Origin: Caldanaerobius fijiensis DSM 17918
GTDB taxonomy: Bacteria > Bacillota > Thermoanaerobacteria > Thermoanaerobacterales > Caldanaerobiaceae
Length of the DNA stretch: 64,000 nucleotides
Assembly (NCBI RefSeq): GCF_900129075.1
Contig: NZ_FQVH01000005.1
Span: 51,193 to 115,192, forward strand
Direction: 5' to 3'
The notes below the pieces were generated by a model. It saw only the letters and a program-made list of their open reading frames with translations, made no database searches and was not told the DNA's origin. The position numbers and the translations under genes are program-made. How positions within the stretch are numbered: position 1 is the first letter of the stretch; every line of letters starts with the position of its first letter. Positions 8,343-17,113 of this stretch are shown here, piece after piece.

Positions 8343-8716
8343 TGCACGAGTTATCAGTTACGCAAGCTCTTGTAGATATGGCTGTTTCGGAGGCTGCAAA
8401 GGCAGGGGCAACCTCTATTGATAAGATAAATATCGTCGTAGGAGAATTAACGGGTATTGTCGGTGAGAGCGTGCAATTTTATTTTGAGCTCATAAGCGCC
8501 GGTACACTGGCAGAGGGTGCACAACTCTCTTTTAGATATGTGCCGGCGGAATTCCACTGTGATAAGTGTGGTTACAATTATAATAGAAATGGCTTTTCTT
8601 TCAGGTGTCCAAAATGTGGCAATGCGGGCGTTATAACAAAGAGAGGTAATGAACTTTATATTGAAAATATTGAGGTGAGTTTTGATGGAGATAAAGGTTC
8701 TAAAAAACATACTTGA
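8342..8716 (+). CDS. hypA: Hydrogenase nickel incorporation protein HypA
   Basis: HypA delivers nickel to the large-subunit precursor together with HypB. The start MHELS gives the essential nickel-binding His2, and the zinc site is formed by C73, C76, C89 and C92 in two CxxC pairs. The length of 124 aa is slightly above the usual 113-118. It overlaps hypB by 32 bases, indicating translational coupling. Confidence 0.95.
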   Translation: MHELSVTQALVDMAVSEAAKAGATSIDKINIVVGELTGIVGESVQFYFELISAGTLAEGAQLSFRYVPAEFHCDKCGYNYNRNGFSFRCPKCGNAGVITKRGNELYIENIEVSFDGDKGSKKHT

Positions 8717-9329
8717 TGCCAACGATAGGCTTGCCAATGAGAACCACCGTATTTTTGATGAAAAAGGAGTTACAGCTATAAATATCATAGGTTCGCCTGG
8801 TTCAGGTAAAACCAGCTTAATATTGAAGACCATAGAGTTGACAAAAGGTATATTGAATATACAGGTAATTGAAGGCGATATCGAGTCATCTATAGATGCA
8901 GAGAAAATAAATGCCACTGGTTCAAAAGCGGTACAGATAAATACCGGGGGGGCGTGCCATCTTGATGCAAACATGATAAAGATGTCCCTTGACGAGATGG
9001 AATTGAAAGAGGGAATTCTTTTTATCGAAAATGTCGGCAATTTGGTTTGTCCTGCAGAGTTTGAGATAGGCGAGGATCACAAAGTAGCAGTGATAAGTGT
9101 ACCGGAGGGACACGATAAGCCATACAAATATCCATTGATTTTTTCAAAAGCTAGTGCTGTAGTACTGACTAAAGCCGACTTACTTCCATATATTGAGTTT
9201 GATATGGACTATTTTAAAGAGGGCCTAAAATCATTAAATCCAAATTATAGGCTTTTTGTTCTCAGTGTTAAAACTGGAGAAGGAGTAAATGACTGGATTG
9301 AATGGCTTAAAAAACATATAAAACATTAA
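8685..9329 (+). CDS. hypB: Hydrogenase nickel GTPase HypB
   Basis: HypB is a SIMIBI-class GTPase that powers nickel insertion. The P-loop GSPGSGKT lies at residues 36-43, the intersubunit metal site contains C91-H92 (GGACHLD) and C122, and the guanine-specificity region reads LTKADLLPY. The N-terminal CxxCGC high-affinity nickel motif and the His-rich stretch of some homologues are both absent, so this is the minimal form. ATG 8685 is chosen because GAGGTGA ends 6 bases upstream; TTG 8682 adds one residue. Confidence 0.95.
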   Translation: MEIKVLKNILDANDRLANENHRIFDEKGVTAINIIGSPGSGKTSLILKTIELTKGILNIQVIEGDIESSIDAEKINATGSKAVQINTGGACHLDANMIKMSLDEMELKEGILFIENVGNLVCPAEFEIGEDHKVAVISVPEGHDKPYKYPLIFSKASAVVLTKADLLPYIEFDMDYFKEGLKSLNPNYRLFVLSVKTGEGVNDWIEWLKKHIKH

Positions 9330-9353
9330 TGTAATAATAGCATGGCAATAGAA

Positions 9354-9384
9354 AGGAGGAAGCCACTTCGTGGCGCAAAACATG
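9354..9384 (+). promoter_or_regulatory. HypC ribosome binding site with bridging hairpin
   Basis: AGGAGG lies at 9354-9359. GCCAC (9362-9366) and GTGGC (9370-9374) form a 5-bp stem with loop TTC. ATG 9382 is 22 bases from the Shine-Dalgarno, but removing the 13-base hairpin leaves 9 bases, which is workable. The upstream GTG 9370 falls inside the stem. The arrangement favours the ATG that places cysteine second in HypC. Confidence 0.5.
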
Positions 9385-9597
9385 TGCCTAGGGGTTCCAG
9401 CAAAAATTATAGAAATTGAAGACACTATGGCTCTTGTGGAATTTGGGGGAGCCAGTAGAAAAATATCCATAGCCATGTTACCAGATGCAGCGGTTGGCGA
9501 CTATGTTATCGTTCATGCAGGATACGCCATAAGTAAAGTGGATGAAGAAGAGGCTTTGGAAGAATTAAACTTATGGCGAGAGGTTATGGGTTCGTGA
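9382..9597 (+). CDS. hypC: Hydrogenase assembly chaperone HypC/HupF
   Basis: HypC carries the Fe(CN)2CO group with HypD and delivers it to the large subunit. The family needs an N-terminal Met-Cys, and ATG 9382 gives exactly MCLGVPAKI. An in-frame GTG at 9370 would put the cysteine at position 6, although it has the better linear distance to the ribosome binding site; a hairpin between the two may resolve this. The product is 71 aa, a normal size. The gene ends inside the upstream part of the hypD frame, so the two are translationally coupled. Confidence 0.9.
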   Translation: MCLGVPAKIIEIEDTMALVEFGGASRKISIAMLPDAAVGDYVIVHAGYAISKVDEEEALEELNLWREVMGS

Positions 9598-9620
9598 AGG
9601 GAAAATATGAGGCGAATATG

Positions 9621-10715
9621 ATGAAAAGGGTGGATGTAGAACTTATAAGGAAGATAAGGCAGAAGATTGCAGACTTAAATCCTGGTATTCCTATAGTTTT
9701 TATGGAAGTTTGTGGCACCCACACCATGGCTATAGCCAGGGCAGGCATCAGGCAGATGTTGCCCGACAATATAAGGATGATTTCAGGCCCGGGATGTCCT
9801 GTATGTGTGACATCATCCCAGGATATAGACCTGGCTATAGCTTTTTCAACATTGCCCAATGTGATTTTGACAACTTTTGGTGATATGATAAGGGTACCAG
9901 GCAGTTATACGCGGTTGTCTGAGATGAGAGCTAAAGGATGCGATATAAGGGTGGTATACTCGGTATATGACGCCCTTGAGATCGCGAGAGAAAACCCGTC
10001 AAAAGAAGTGGTTTTTGAAGCTGTTGGATTTGAAACAACGGCTCCCTCTATTGCGGATGCTATAGTCAGGGCAAAAAAAGAAAAGATCATGAATTTTTCG
10101 GTTTTATCTCTGCATAAAACCGTTCCTATGTCATTGAGAGCCCTTTTAGATATGGGGGATATAAAAATAGACGGCTTTTTGTTGCCAGGACACGTGAGCG
10201 CCATTATAGGGGTAAAACCGTACAGATTTCTGCCTATAGATTATGGTATAGGCGGAGTTATATCTGGATTTCAACCTGAAGATATATTGTTTAGCATTGC
10301 GGCATTGCTTAAACAGATCAAAGAGGGACCACAGATACAGAACCAGTATAGCCGTGTAGTAAAAGAAGAAGGAAATGTAGAAGCGCTTAGAGCAATAGAT
10401 GAGGTCTTTGAACCCTGTGATTCGTATTGGCGTGGAATTGGTATTATAAAGAATTCGGGGCTTAAAATAAGAGATAAATACGCGGACTTTGATGCTGGTA
10501 TGCGATTTCCAGTGAAGGTATTTGATTCAAAAGAACCTGCTGGATGTCGCTGTGGCGATGTTTTGAGAGGTATAATTGAACCGCAGGAATGTCCGCTTTT
10601 TGCTAGGGCTTGTACTCCTGATAACCCAATAGGTCCATGTATGGTGTCATCAGAAGGTAGTTGTGGGATCTGGTATTCAGAAAGAGCTTATAGGGTGCGA
10701 GAGGTACAAATATGA
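9621..10715 (+). CDS. hypD: Hydrogenase maturation protein HypD
   Basis: HypD is the iron-sulfur scaffold on which the Fe(CN)2CO moiety is built with HypC. Conserved cysteines appear in CGTHT (C31), GPGCPVC (C59, C62) and, near the C-terminus, CRCGDVLRG and QECPLF, which include the [4Fe-4S] ligands. ATG 9621 (364 aa) is preferred for length and because GAGG lies 8 bases upstream. ATG 9618 is equally possible, and ATG 9573 would overlap hypC further. The stop overlaps hypF by ATGA. Confidence 0.93.
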   Translation: MKRVDVELIRKIRQKIADLNPGIPIVFMEVCGTHTMAIARAGIRQMLPDNIRMISGPGCPVCVTSSQDIDLAIAFSTLPNVILTTFGDMIRVPGSYTRLSEMRAKGCDIRVVYSVYDALEIARENPSKEVVFEAVGFETTAPSIADAIVRAKKEKIMNFSVLSLHKTVPMSLRALLDMGDIKIDGFLLPGHVSAIIGVKPYRFLPIDYGIGGVISGFQPEDILFSIAALLKQIKEGPQIQNQYSRVVKEEGNVEALRAIDEVFEPCDSYWRGIGIIKNSGLKIRDKYADFDAGMRFPVKVFDSKEPAGCRCGDVLRGIIEPQECPLFARACTPDNPIGPCMVSSEGSCGIWYSERAYRVREVQI

Positions 10716-12976
10716 GGAAAAAGATATATGTATATGGCATTGTTCAAGGGGTGGGATTTCGCCCCTTTGTCTATAATCTGTGTAAAAAATTTGGTATAGC
10801 TGGCTATGTAATGAATACTGCCTCAGGGGTATGTATAGACGCTCAGGGCGACCCGGATTCTCTGGAAAAGCTTTTAAAAGAAATACAGCATAATCCACCA
10901 TCTTTATCCATTGTAGAGCACATAGAAGTGTACGACTGCGAAGAGAAAAATTATACGGAGTTTAAAATAATGCAAAGTGCGGATGATGGAGGGTTTATAC
11001 CTGTTTCACCAGATATGGGTATTTGCGATGAATGTCTTGAAGAGCTTTTTGATCCTGGCAATAGAAGGTATAGGTATCCCTTTATAAATTGTACCAACTG
11101 TGGTCCACGATACTCCATAATAAAAGATATTCCTTACGATAGGCCTATGACCACCATGGAGCGATTTAAAATGTGCCGTGATTGTCAAACGGAGTACGAT
11201 AATCCAGATGACAGGAGATTTCATGCACAACCTAATGCCTGTCCTATTTGTGGCCCACATGTGTTTTGGGTTGATGATGGAAGCGCAACGTTGGAGGGAG
11301 AAAAGGCTTTAAAGAGAGCAATTGTTTTATTGAATGAAGGACGTATCGTAGCGATAAAAGGCGTTGGAGGTTTTAACCTGGCTGTTGATGCAACAGATGA
11401 AACAGCCGTAAAGCGATTAAGAAAGAAAAAGCACAGGTATGATAAGCCACTGGCTGTTATGGTTGCAGATATAGATATGGCAAAAAGATTTGCGGTGATA
11501 TCTGGTGTGGAAGAAAATGTTTTATTATCGCAGAGAAGACCTATAGTGCTTTTGAAGAAGAAAGCTTCATTAGAGCATTTTATTGCACCATCTGTGGCAC
11601 CAGACATTGATACGATAGGAGTAATGCTTCCACCTACCCCTCTTCATTATCTCATAGCCCGGGACTTTGACAGGCCATTGGTAATGACCAGCGGGAATTT
11701 ATCTGAGGAACCCATTGCAAAAGATAACAGCGAAGCTATGGATAGACTTAAAGGTATTGCCGATGGTTTTTTGCTTCATGATAGGGATATATTTGCTCGT
11801 ATAGATGATTCAGTATCTATGGTGATTGATGGAAAAGAGATGGTTATAAGGAGGGCGAGAGGTTATGCCCCACAGCCGATTGTTTATACCAGCCCAGTAG
11901 AATCTCAAAAGTTGCATAAAGGTATAGAAGTCCTTGCATTGGGACCTCACGATAAAGTTACCATATGCGTAGCTAAAAATAATTATTTTTTTATAAGCCA
12001 GCATATAGGCGATATGGATAATGTAAAGACAATACAGTATTTTAAAGAAACCATAGAGCGATATAAAAGCCTTTTTAGAGTTCAGCCAGATATAGTGGCA
12101 TATGATATGCATCCCGATTACATAACAACCCAGTATGCGTTGACAATAGAAGGGTTAAAAAAGGTAGCTGTTCAGCACCATCATGCTCATATAGCTTCAT
12201 GCATGGTTGATAACGGTATTTCACAAAAAGTCATCGGTGTAGCGTATGATGGCACGGGTTATGGAGATGATGATAAACTGTGGGGCGGGGAGATAATGAT
12301 AGCGGATTTGCATAGCTATCATAGACAATATCATCTCAAATATATTCCTTTAATCGGAGGAGCAACGGCAATACGAAAAATTTATAAAGTAGGGCTATCC
12401 TATATGTTTGAATCAGGGTACGATTTTGAATTGTTTAAAAAACGCATTGACAAAAAAGAAATGGAGCTTCTAAAGATTCAGTGGGAAAAGAAAATCAATG
12501 CTCCGGAGGTATCCAGTGTAGGAAGATTATTTGACGCTGTAGCAACAGTTATAGGCTTGAGAGATTACACGAGTTACGAAGGGCAGGCGGCGAGTCAGCT
12601 GGAATCATTGATAAGTTTAAGCGTTAATGGTTATTATGAATACGATATATCTGATGAAGGCATCATAAATCCTGTAAGTATAGTATTGTCTGCATATAAA
12701 GATAGAGAAGCAGGCGTAGATTTAAGTACGATTTCAACAAAATTTCATAATTCGATCGTTATGTTTACAGTTGATGCAGTTAAAAGGGTAAGGAAAGTAT
12801 CAGGATTAAATGACGTTGTTTTAACAGGTGGAGTTTTTCAAAATCGATATTTGCTTGAAAATATTAAGAGCCAATTAGAACAAGAAGGTTTTTGTGTATA
12901 TGTACACAGGAAAATTCCATGTAATGATGGAGGCATTTCGCTTGGACAGGCTGCAGTAGCCTTATATTCAAGCTGA
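10712..12976 (+). CDS. hypF: Carbamoyltransferase HypF
   Basis: HypF makes the cyanide ligand precursor by transferring carbamoyl phosphate to HypE. All domains are present in 754 aa. They are an N-terminal acylphosphatase-like domain (GIVQGVGFRPFVYN), two zinc fingers made of four CxxC pairs between residues about 107 and 185, a YrdC-like domain, and a Kae1-like domain with QHHHAH and a VLTGGVFQN segment. Nothing is truncated. It is coupled to hypD by a 4-base overlap and followed by about 115 bases of AT-rich spacer before hypE. Confidence 0.95.
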   Translation: MRKKIYVYGIVQGVGFRPFVYNLCKKFGIAGYVMNTASGVCIDAQGDPDSLEKLLKEIQHNPPSLSIVEHIEVYDCEEKNYTEFKIMQSADDGGFIPVSPDMGICDECLEELFDPGNRRYRYPFINCTNCGPRYSIIKDIPYDRPMTTMERFKMCRDCQTEYDNPDDRRFHAQPNACPICGPHVFWVDDGSATLEGEKALKRAIVLLNEGRIVAIKGVGGFNLAVDATDETAVKRLRKKKHRYDKPLAVMVADIDMAKRFAVISGVEENVLLSQRRPIVLLKKKASLEHFIAPSVAPDIDTIGVMLPPTPLHYLIARDFDRPLVMTSGNLSEEPIAKDNSEAMDRLKGIADGFLLHDRDIFARIDDSVSMVIDGKEMVIRRARGYAPQPIVYTSPVESQKLHKGIEVLALGPHDKVTICVAKNNYFFISQHIGDMDNVKTIQYFKETIERYKSLFRVQPDIVAYDMHPDYITTQYALTIEGLKKVAVQHHHAHIASCMVDNGISQKVIGVAYDGTGYGDDDKLWGGEIMIADLHSYHRQYHLKYIPLIGGATAIRKIYKVGLSYMFESGYDFELFKKRIDKKEMELLKIQWEKKINAPEVSSVGRLFDAVATVIGLRDYTSYEGQAASQLESLISLSVNGYYEYDISDEGIINPVSIVLSAYKDREAGVDLSTISTKFHNSIVMFTVDAVKRVRKVSGLNDVVLTGGVFQNRYLLENIKSQLEQEGFCVYVHRKIPCNDGGISLGQAAVALYSS

Positions 12977-13093
12977 TTGTATCGTTATTTTATTGTCAAT
13001 AGAATTGCGATATATTTAAAAAGATTAGTTAAATTTTTCATAAAAATAATTTTAAAATGATGTATTTTGTGTTATAATAAGAGAGGTGTGATG

Positions 13094-14086
13094 ATGGAAA
13101 GGATAGAATTAAAACATGGCGGCGGAGGAAGGGCTTCACAGGATATTTTAAAATTATTTTTAAAGTATTTTGATGATGATATTTTAAAAGGTTTAGAAGA
13201 TGCATCTATTCTGAATATAACAGGTGAAATCGCGTTTACCACCGATTCATTTGTGATTAAACCTCGCTTTTTCCCAGGTGGAGATATAGGCAAATTATCT
13301 ATATGTGGGACTGTAAATGATCTTTCTGCTAGAGGGGCAATCCCGAAATATATTTCTGTTGCGTTTATAATCGAAGAAGGATTTGAACTTTGCGAACTGG
13401 AAAAAATAATAATGTCAATGGCTGAAACCGCAAAAGGTGCGGGAGTTAGAATAGTTACAGGAGATACTAAGGTTGTAGAAAAAGGCAAAGCAGATGGCTT
13501 ATATATCAACACGTCAGGCATAGGTATCGTAAAAATACCCGGGATATCTGCGCATAACGTAAAGCCGAAGGATAAAATTATTATTACAGGAACTATAGGA
13601 GATCATGGAATTTCAGTTATGGCAAAACGAGAAGGGTTGAATCTTGATGTAGATGTTAAAAGCGATTGTGCACCATTAAATAAGGTTGTCGAGGATTTAG
13701 TACCACTAAGCAATCAGATACACGCTATGAGAGATCCTACTAGAGGTGGGTTATCAGCAACTTTAAATGAAATTGCCAGGGCCAGTCATGTGAATATGAA
13801 GATTTATGAAAGTGAAATACCTGTAAAAGATGCAGTTGTAAACGCTTGCGAAATACTTGGGTTGGACATATTGACGCTGGCTAATGAAGGAAAGCTTGTC
13901 ATATTTTCATCTCCTGAAGTTGCAGATGATGTTATTAACATTTTAAAATCAAATCCGCAATGTAAAGATTCTAAAATAATAGGTGAAGTATATGATGGAG
14001 AAGGTATTGTGTTAATGGAAACTGTATATGGAACAGAGCGAATTGTAGATATGCCTGCAGGAGAAATTTTACCAAGGATATGTTGA
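13094..14086 (+). CDS. hypE: Hydrogenase expression/formation protein HypE
   Basis: HypE dehydrates its C-terminal thiocarboxamide to thiocyanate, the source of the active-site cyanides. The protein begins MERIELKHGGGG and ends PRIC, so the essential C-terminal cysteine (C330) is intact. It is a PurM-like ATPase, with internal motifs DTKVVEKG and RDPTRGGL. ATG 13094 follows GAGGTG by 5 bases; ATG 13091 is too close. It is separated from hypF by about 117 bases, unlike the overlapping hypA-F genes, so it may have some independent expression. Confidence 0.95.
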   Translation: MERIELKHGGGGRASQDILKLFLKYFDDDILKGLEDASILNITGEIAFTTDSFVIKPRFFPGGDIGKLSICGTVNDLSARGAIPKYISVAFIIEEGFELCELEKIIMSMAETAKGAGVRIVTGDTKVVEKGKADGLYINTSGIGIVKIPGISAHNVKPKDKIIITGTIGDHGISVMAKREGLNLDVDVKSDCAPLNKVVEDLVPLSNQIHAMRDPTRGGLSATLNEIARASHVNMKIYESEIPVKDAVVNACEILGLDILTLANEGKLVIFSSPEVADDVINILKSNPQCKDSKIIGEVYDGEGIVLMETVYGTERIVDMPAGEILPRIC

Positions 14087-14110
14087 TATATTGGAAAATA
14101 TGGCTATAAT
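14083..14110 (+). promoter_or_regulatory. Predicted sigma-A promoter of rho
   Basis: TTGATA (14083-14088), a 16-base spacer and TATAAT (14105-14110) lie just upstream of rho; the -35 overlaps the hypE stop codon. Confidence 0.6.
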
Positions 14111-14137
14111 AATTACGAAATAGTGGAGGTGTTTTAT

Positions 14138-15817
14138 TTGCAAATACCAAATTTAGATGAGATGGGTATATTTGAACTAAGAGATTTCGCAAAAAGCATG
14201 GGATTGAAGGGTTTTACAAAGTACAGAAAGAAAGAACTTATCGATTTCATAAAAAGCCATCTTGAAAGCATAAAAGGTTCGGCAGACACTAATAAGGATG
14301 AAGAGGCTGAAAAATCACCGGCGGAGCAAAACGAACAAGAAAAAAATCAAAACGAGGAAATAGTTTTAAATAGCAAAGAACAATTGGAAGGTGAAGAACA
14401 GCCTAAAGTTGATGAAGAACAAGAAAAACATCCTGAAAAGATTATAAAAGAACAAAAAGACACAGATTCAAAAATCCCTATTTTGGATAAAGAAATAGAA
14501 GAAGAATTGGACGCTGGAGTAAAAGAAAGGATTATAGATGAAGATGAGTTAAAAAAGAATAGGGTTAAAAGCATCAGCGAGGAAAAACAAGAAGTGCTTT
14601 CTGCTATAGATCAAAAAGATATAGATGAGGAAAATAAGAAGGAAATAAAGAGAATTGTGACTCAATTAGAGGATGAATCTATCCTGAGTATGATTGAAAG
14701 TCAAGGTGAGGCTATCGGCGAAGGTGTACTTGATATAATGCCCGATGGTTATGGATTTTTAAGGGCTGAAAATTATGTTCAGGGAGATAAGGATATCTAC
14801 ATTTCGCAGTCTCAGATTCGTCGCTTTGGTTTAAAGGTTGGCGATTGGGTAAAGGGCATTATAAGATTGCCTAAAGAAAATGAAAAGTACGGTGCGGTTA
14901 TATATGTGCAATCGGTAAACGGAGATAAACCCGAGGCTATAAAAAATAGGGTTCCGTTTGAAGATTTGACGCCTATATTTCCTAAAAAGAGATTAAAGCT
15001 GGAGACGTCGCCAATTGACTTATCGACAAGACTTGTGGATCTCATTGCGCCTATAGGTAAAGGCCAGAGAGGTCTTATTGTAGCGCCGCCTAAAGCAGGG
15101 AAAACGACTCTTTTAAAGAAAATAGCAAATAGCATTTCTATCAATCATCCCGAAGTGCATCTTATTGTATTGCTCATTGATGAAAGACCTGAAGAAGTTA
15201 CTGATATGAAAAGATCTATTAAAGGAGAAGTTGTATATTCAACTTTTGATGAATTGCCGGAACATCATACAGAAGTAGCGGAGATGGTATTGGAGCGAGC
15301 CAAGAGAATGGTGGAACAGAAAAAGGATGTTGTGATATTGCTGGACAGCATAACGAGGCTTGCAAGGGCATATAATCTTACAACACCGCCTTCAGGGAGA
15401 ACATTGTCAGGTGGTCTCGATCCCGCAGCTCTGCATCCGCCTAAGAGATTTTTTGGCGCTGCGCGAAATATTGAGGAAGGTGGCAGTCTGACCATACTTG
15501 CTACCACTCTTATTGAAACAGGCAGTAGAATGGATGACGTAATATTTGAAGAGTTTAAAGGAACAGGTAATATGGAACTTCACCTGGACAGAAGATTATC
15601 TGAAAGGAGGATATTCCCGGCTATTGACATATACAAATCCGGTACTAGAAGAGAGGAACTGCTACTGTCTAGTCGCGAGCTAGAAGCCATGTGGCTGATA
15701 AGAAAAGCCATGGCTACGACACCCCCTGCGGAAGTTATGGAGCTTCTAATAAATAAGCTCATGAAGACTAAAGACAATAATGAATTTATAGAAGGAATTA
15801 AGAGCGCTATCTTATAA
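14138..15817 (+). CDS. rho: Transcription termination factor Rho with long acidic insert
   Basis: Rho is the hexameric RNA helicase that ends transcription. The order is an N-terminal Rho_N helical domain (first 45 residues), a charged low-complexity insert of about 130 residues, the RNA-binding domain (MPDGYGFLR) and the RecA-like motor with P-loop APPKAGKT and Walker [18 protein letters not shown] 14138 is preferred since GGAGGTG ends 6 bases upstream, whereas GTG 14123 lies before that site. The insert is rich in Glu, Lys, Gln and Asp and makes the protein (559 aa) far longer than the 420 aa of E. coli Rho. Confidence 0.95.
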   Translation: MQIPNLDEMGIFELRDFAKSMGLKGFTKYRKKELIDFIKSHLESIKGSADTNKDEEAEKSPAEQNEQEKNQNEEIVLNSKEQLEGEEQPKVDEEQEKHPEKIIKEQKDTDSKIPILDKEIEEELDAGVKERIIDEDELKKNRVKSISEEKQEVLSAIDQKDIDEENKKEIKRIVTQLEDESILSMIESQGEAIGEGVLDIMPDGYGFLRAENYVQGDKDIYISQSQIRRFGLKVGDWVKGIIRLPKENEKYGAVIYVQSVNGDKPEAIKNRVPFEDLTPIFPKKRLKLETSPIDLSTRLVDLIAPIGKGQRGLIVAPPKAGKTTLLKKIANSISINHPEVHLIVLLIDERPEEVTDMKRSIKGEVVYSTFDELPEHHTEVAEMVLERAKRMVEQKKDVVILLDSITRLARAYNLTTPPSGRTLSGGLDPAALHPPKRFFGAARNIEEGGSLTILATTLIETGSRMDDVIFEEFKGTGNMELHLDRRLSERRIFPAIDIYKSGTRREELLLSSRELEAMWLIRKAMATTPPAEVMELLINKLMKTKDNNEFIEGIKSAIL

Positions 15818-15847
15818 AATAGATTTAAAAAATAGATTTAAGCCATG

Positions 15848-15876
15848 TTGACGAAAAGCATAAAATAAAATATAAT
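15848..15876 (+). promoter_or_regulatory. Strong predicted promoter of rpmE
   Basis: TTGACG (15848-15853), a 17-base spacer and TATAAT (15871-15876) precede rpmE. The implied leader is about 50 bases, long enough for autoregulatory structure, but I could not identify a known L31 leader fold. Confidence 0.75.
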
Positions 15877-15934
15877 TATATGGTGTTATTTGATATAGGT
15901 CCATGGCCAAGTCTATGGGAGCGAGGTGAGAACG

Positions 15935-16147
15935 ATGAAAAAGGGTATACATCCAACATATTACCATGATGCCATAGTAAAGTGTGCATGTGGAAATACG
16001 TTTGTTACCGGGTCTACAAAAAAAGAGATACATGTGGAGATTTGTTCAAAATGCCATCCTTTCTTTACGGGCCAGCAGAAGTTTGTGGATACCGGCGGAC
16101 GTGTTGAAAGATTTACAAAGAAATACGGCTGGGGTGAGAAAAAATAA
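15935..16147 (+). CDS. rpmE: 50S ribosomal protein L31, zinc (C+) type
   Basis: The 70-aa protein starts [10 protein letters not shown] and keeps the zinc-binding CACG and CSKC motifs, so it is the primary zinc-containing form rather than the zinc-free paralogue. It ends with the typical YGWGEKK-like tail. ATG 15935 follows GAGGTGAG. The rho-rpmE order is conserved in Bacillus. A terminator overlaps the end of the gene. Confidence 0.95.
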   Translation: MKKGIHPTYYHDAIVKCACGNTFVTGSTKKEIHVEICSKCHPFFTGQQKFVDTGGRVERFTKKYGWGEKK

Positions 16148-16180
16148 AAGGGAGTCTGAGAGCTCTCTTTTATTTTTTTT
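16146..16180 (+). terminator. Terminator after rpmE
   Basis: AAAAGGGAG (16146-16154) pairs with CTCTCTTTT (16163-16171), with one G-U pair, around an 8-base loop and is followed by a T-run. Confidence 0.85.
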
Positions 16181-16188
16181 TATTTATG

Positions 16189-16197
16189 TGCTATAAT
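16189..16197 (+). promoter_or_regulatory. Extended -10 promoter of the DUF1385 gene
   Basis: TGCTATAAT is a perfect extended -10 element. Only a T-rich stretch lies at the -35 position. The element overlaps a possible ATG at 16196, which argues against that start codon. Confidence 0.5.
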
Positions 16198-16219
16198 GAA
16201 AACAGGCGAGGTGATGAAA

Positions 16220-17113
16220 TTGAACAGAAAGTTTGATTACGGCGGGCAGGCCGTTATTGAAGGCGTGATGATGCGAGGCATAAACGGATACGCTATCGCT
16301 GTTAGAAAGCAGGATGGGAGTATAGAGTTATTTAAACAACGTTTTTTGCCTATTACCCGAAAGTTTCCATTTTTAAATATACCCTTTTTAAGGGGTACAT
16401 TTGTGCTTCTTGATTCCCTTCTTGTAGGTATTAAGTCGTTGATGTATTCAGCTGACGTTGTTGAAGGAAATGAGCAATCAAAAGATAATTCAGTAAAAAA
16501 TTTATTGTTTATGTATGCTTCGATTACTATATCGGTGGCGTTTGCTGTACTTTTGTTTTTTGTATTGCCAACATATGCCAGTTCCTTTTTAAAGGGTGCG
16601 GTAAGATCATATATTGGGTTAAATGCGATAGAAGGCATGTTAAGAGTTTTAATATTTCTGGCTTATCTTTCGTTGATATCGTTGATGAAGGATATCCAGA
16701 GGGTATTTGAGTATCATGGTGCTGAACACAAAGTGATACATTGTTTTGAACATGACCAGGAGCTGACCGTAGAGAATGCCCGTAAATATTCTACACTGCA
16801 TCCCAGGTGTGGGACAAATTTTTTGTTTATAGTGATGATAGTAAGTATTATCGTTTTTTCTCTATTTCAATGGCCATCACTTAAGGATAGAATAGTACTG
16901 AGAATAATATTGTTGCCTGTTGTAGCCGGAATATCCTATGAATTCATTAAGCTGGCAGGTAGAAGTGAAAATAGATTCATAAAGGTGTTAACGTACTTGG
17001 GTCTATATTTGCAAAGATTTACTACAAGAGAACCTGATGATTCGCAACTGGAAGTAGCCATTTGTTCTTTAAAGGGTGTGCTGGATGAAGGAAAGACAAT
17101 TGAGTGTCCATGA
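16220..17113 (+). CDS. DUF1385 (YqhQ-like) membrane protein
   Basis: This conserved Firmicute protein of unknown function has the family hallmarks YGGQAVIEGVMMRG at the N-terminus, FEYHGAEHK and STLHPRCGTNFLF in the middle. Two to four membrane helices lie around residues 90-160 and 205-245. TTG 16220 is preferred because GAGGTGAT (16208-16215) is 5 bases upstream, whereas ATG 16214 lies inside that ribosome binding site and ATG 16196 inside the promoter. It overlaps prmC by 29 bases. The conserved HPRCGT motif hints at metal binding or catalysis, but this is inference. Confidence 0.85.
   Translation: MNRKFDYGGQAVIEGVMMRGINGYAIAVRKQDGSIELFKQRFLPITRKFPFLNIPFLRGTFVLLDSLLVGIKSLMYSADVVEGNEQSKDNSVKNLLFMYASITISVAFAVLLFFVLPTYASSFLKGAVRSYIGLNAIEGMLRVLIFLAYLSLISLMKDIQRVFEYHGAEHKVIHCFEHDQELTVENARKYSTLHPRCGTNFLFIVMIVSIIVFSLFQWPSLKDRIVLRIILLPVVAGISYEFIKLAGRSENRFIKVLTYLGLYLQRFTTREPDDSQLEVAICSLKGVLDEGKTIECP

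Noticed and set aside
8447..9040. Long minus-strand frame (197 codons) opposite hypA-hypB
   Set aside because: It is antisense to two clearly conserved genes, has no ribosome binding site and no family motifs.
13073..13078. TATAAT as a promoter for hypE
   Set aside because: The -10 match is perfect, but a start point 7 bases downstream would fall inside the hypE ribosome binding site, and no -35 is present.
15816..15842. Tandem repeat of AAAATAGATTTA after rho
   Set aside because: Only two copies of a short AT-rich unit; no evidence of function.
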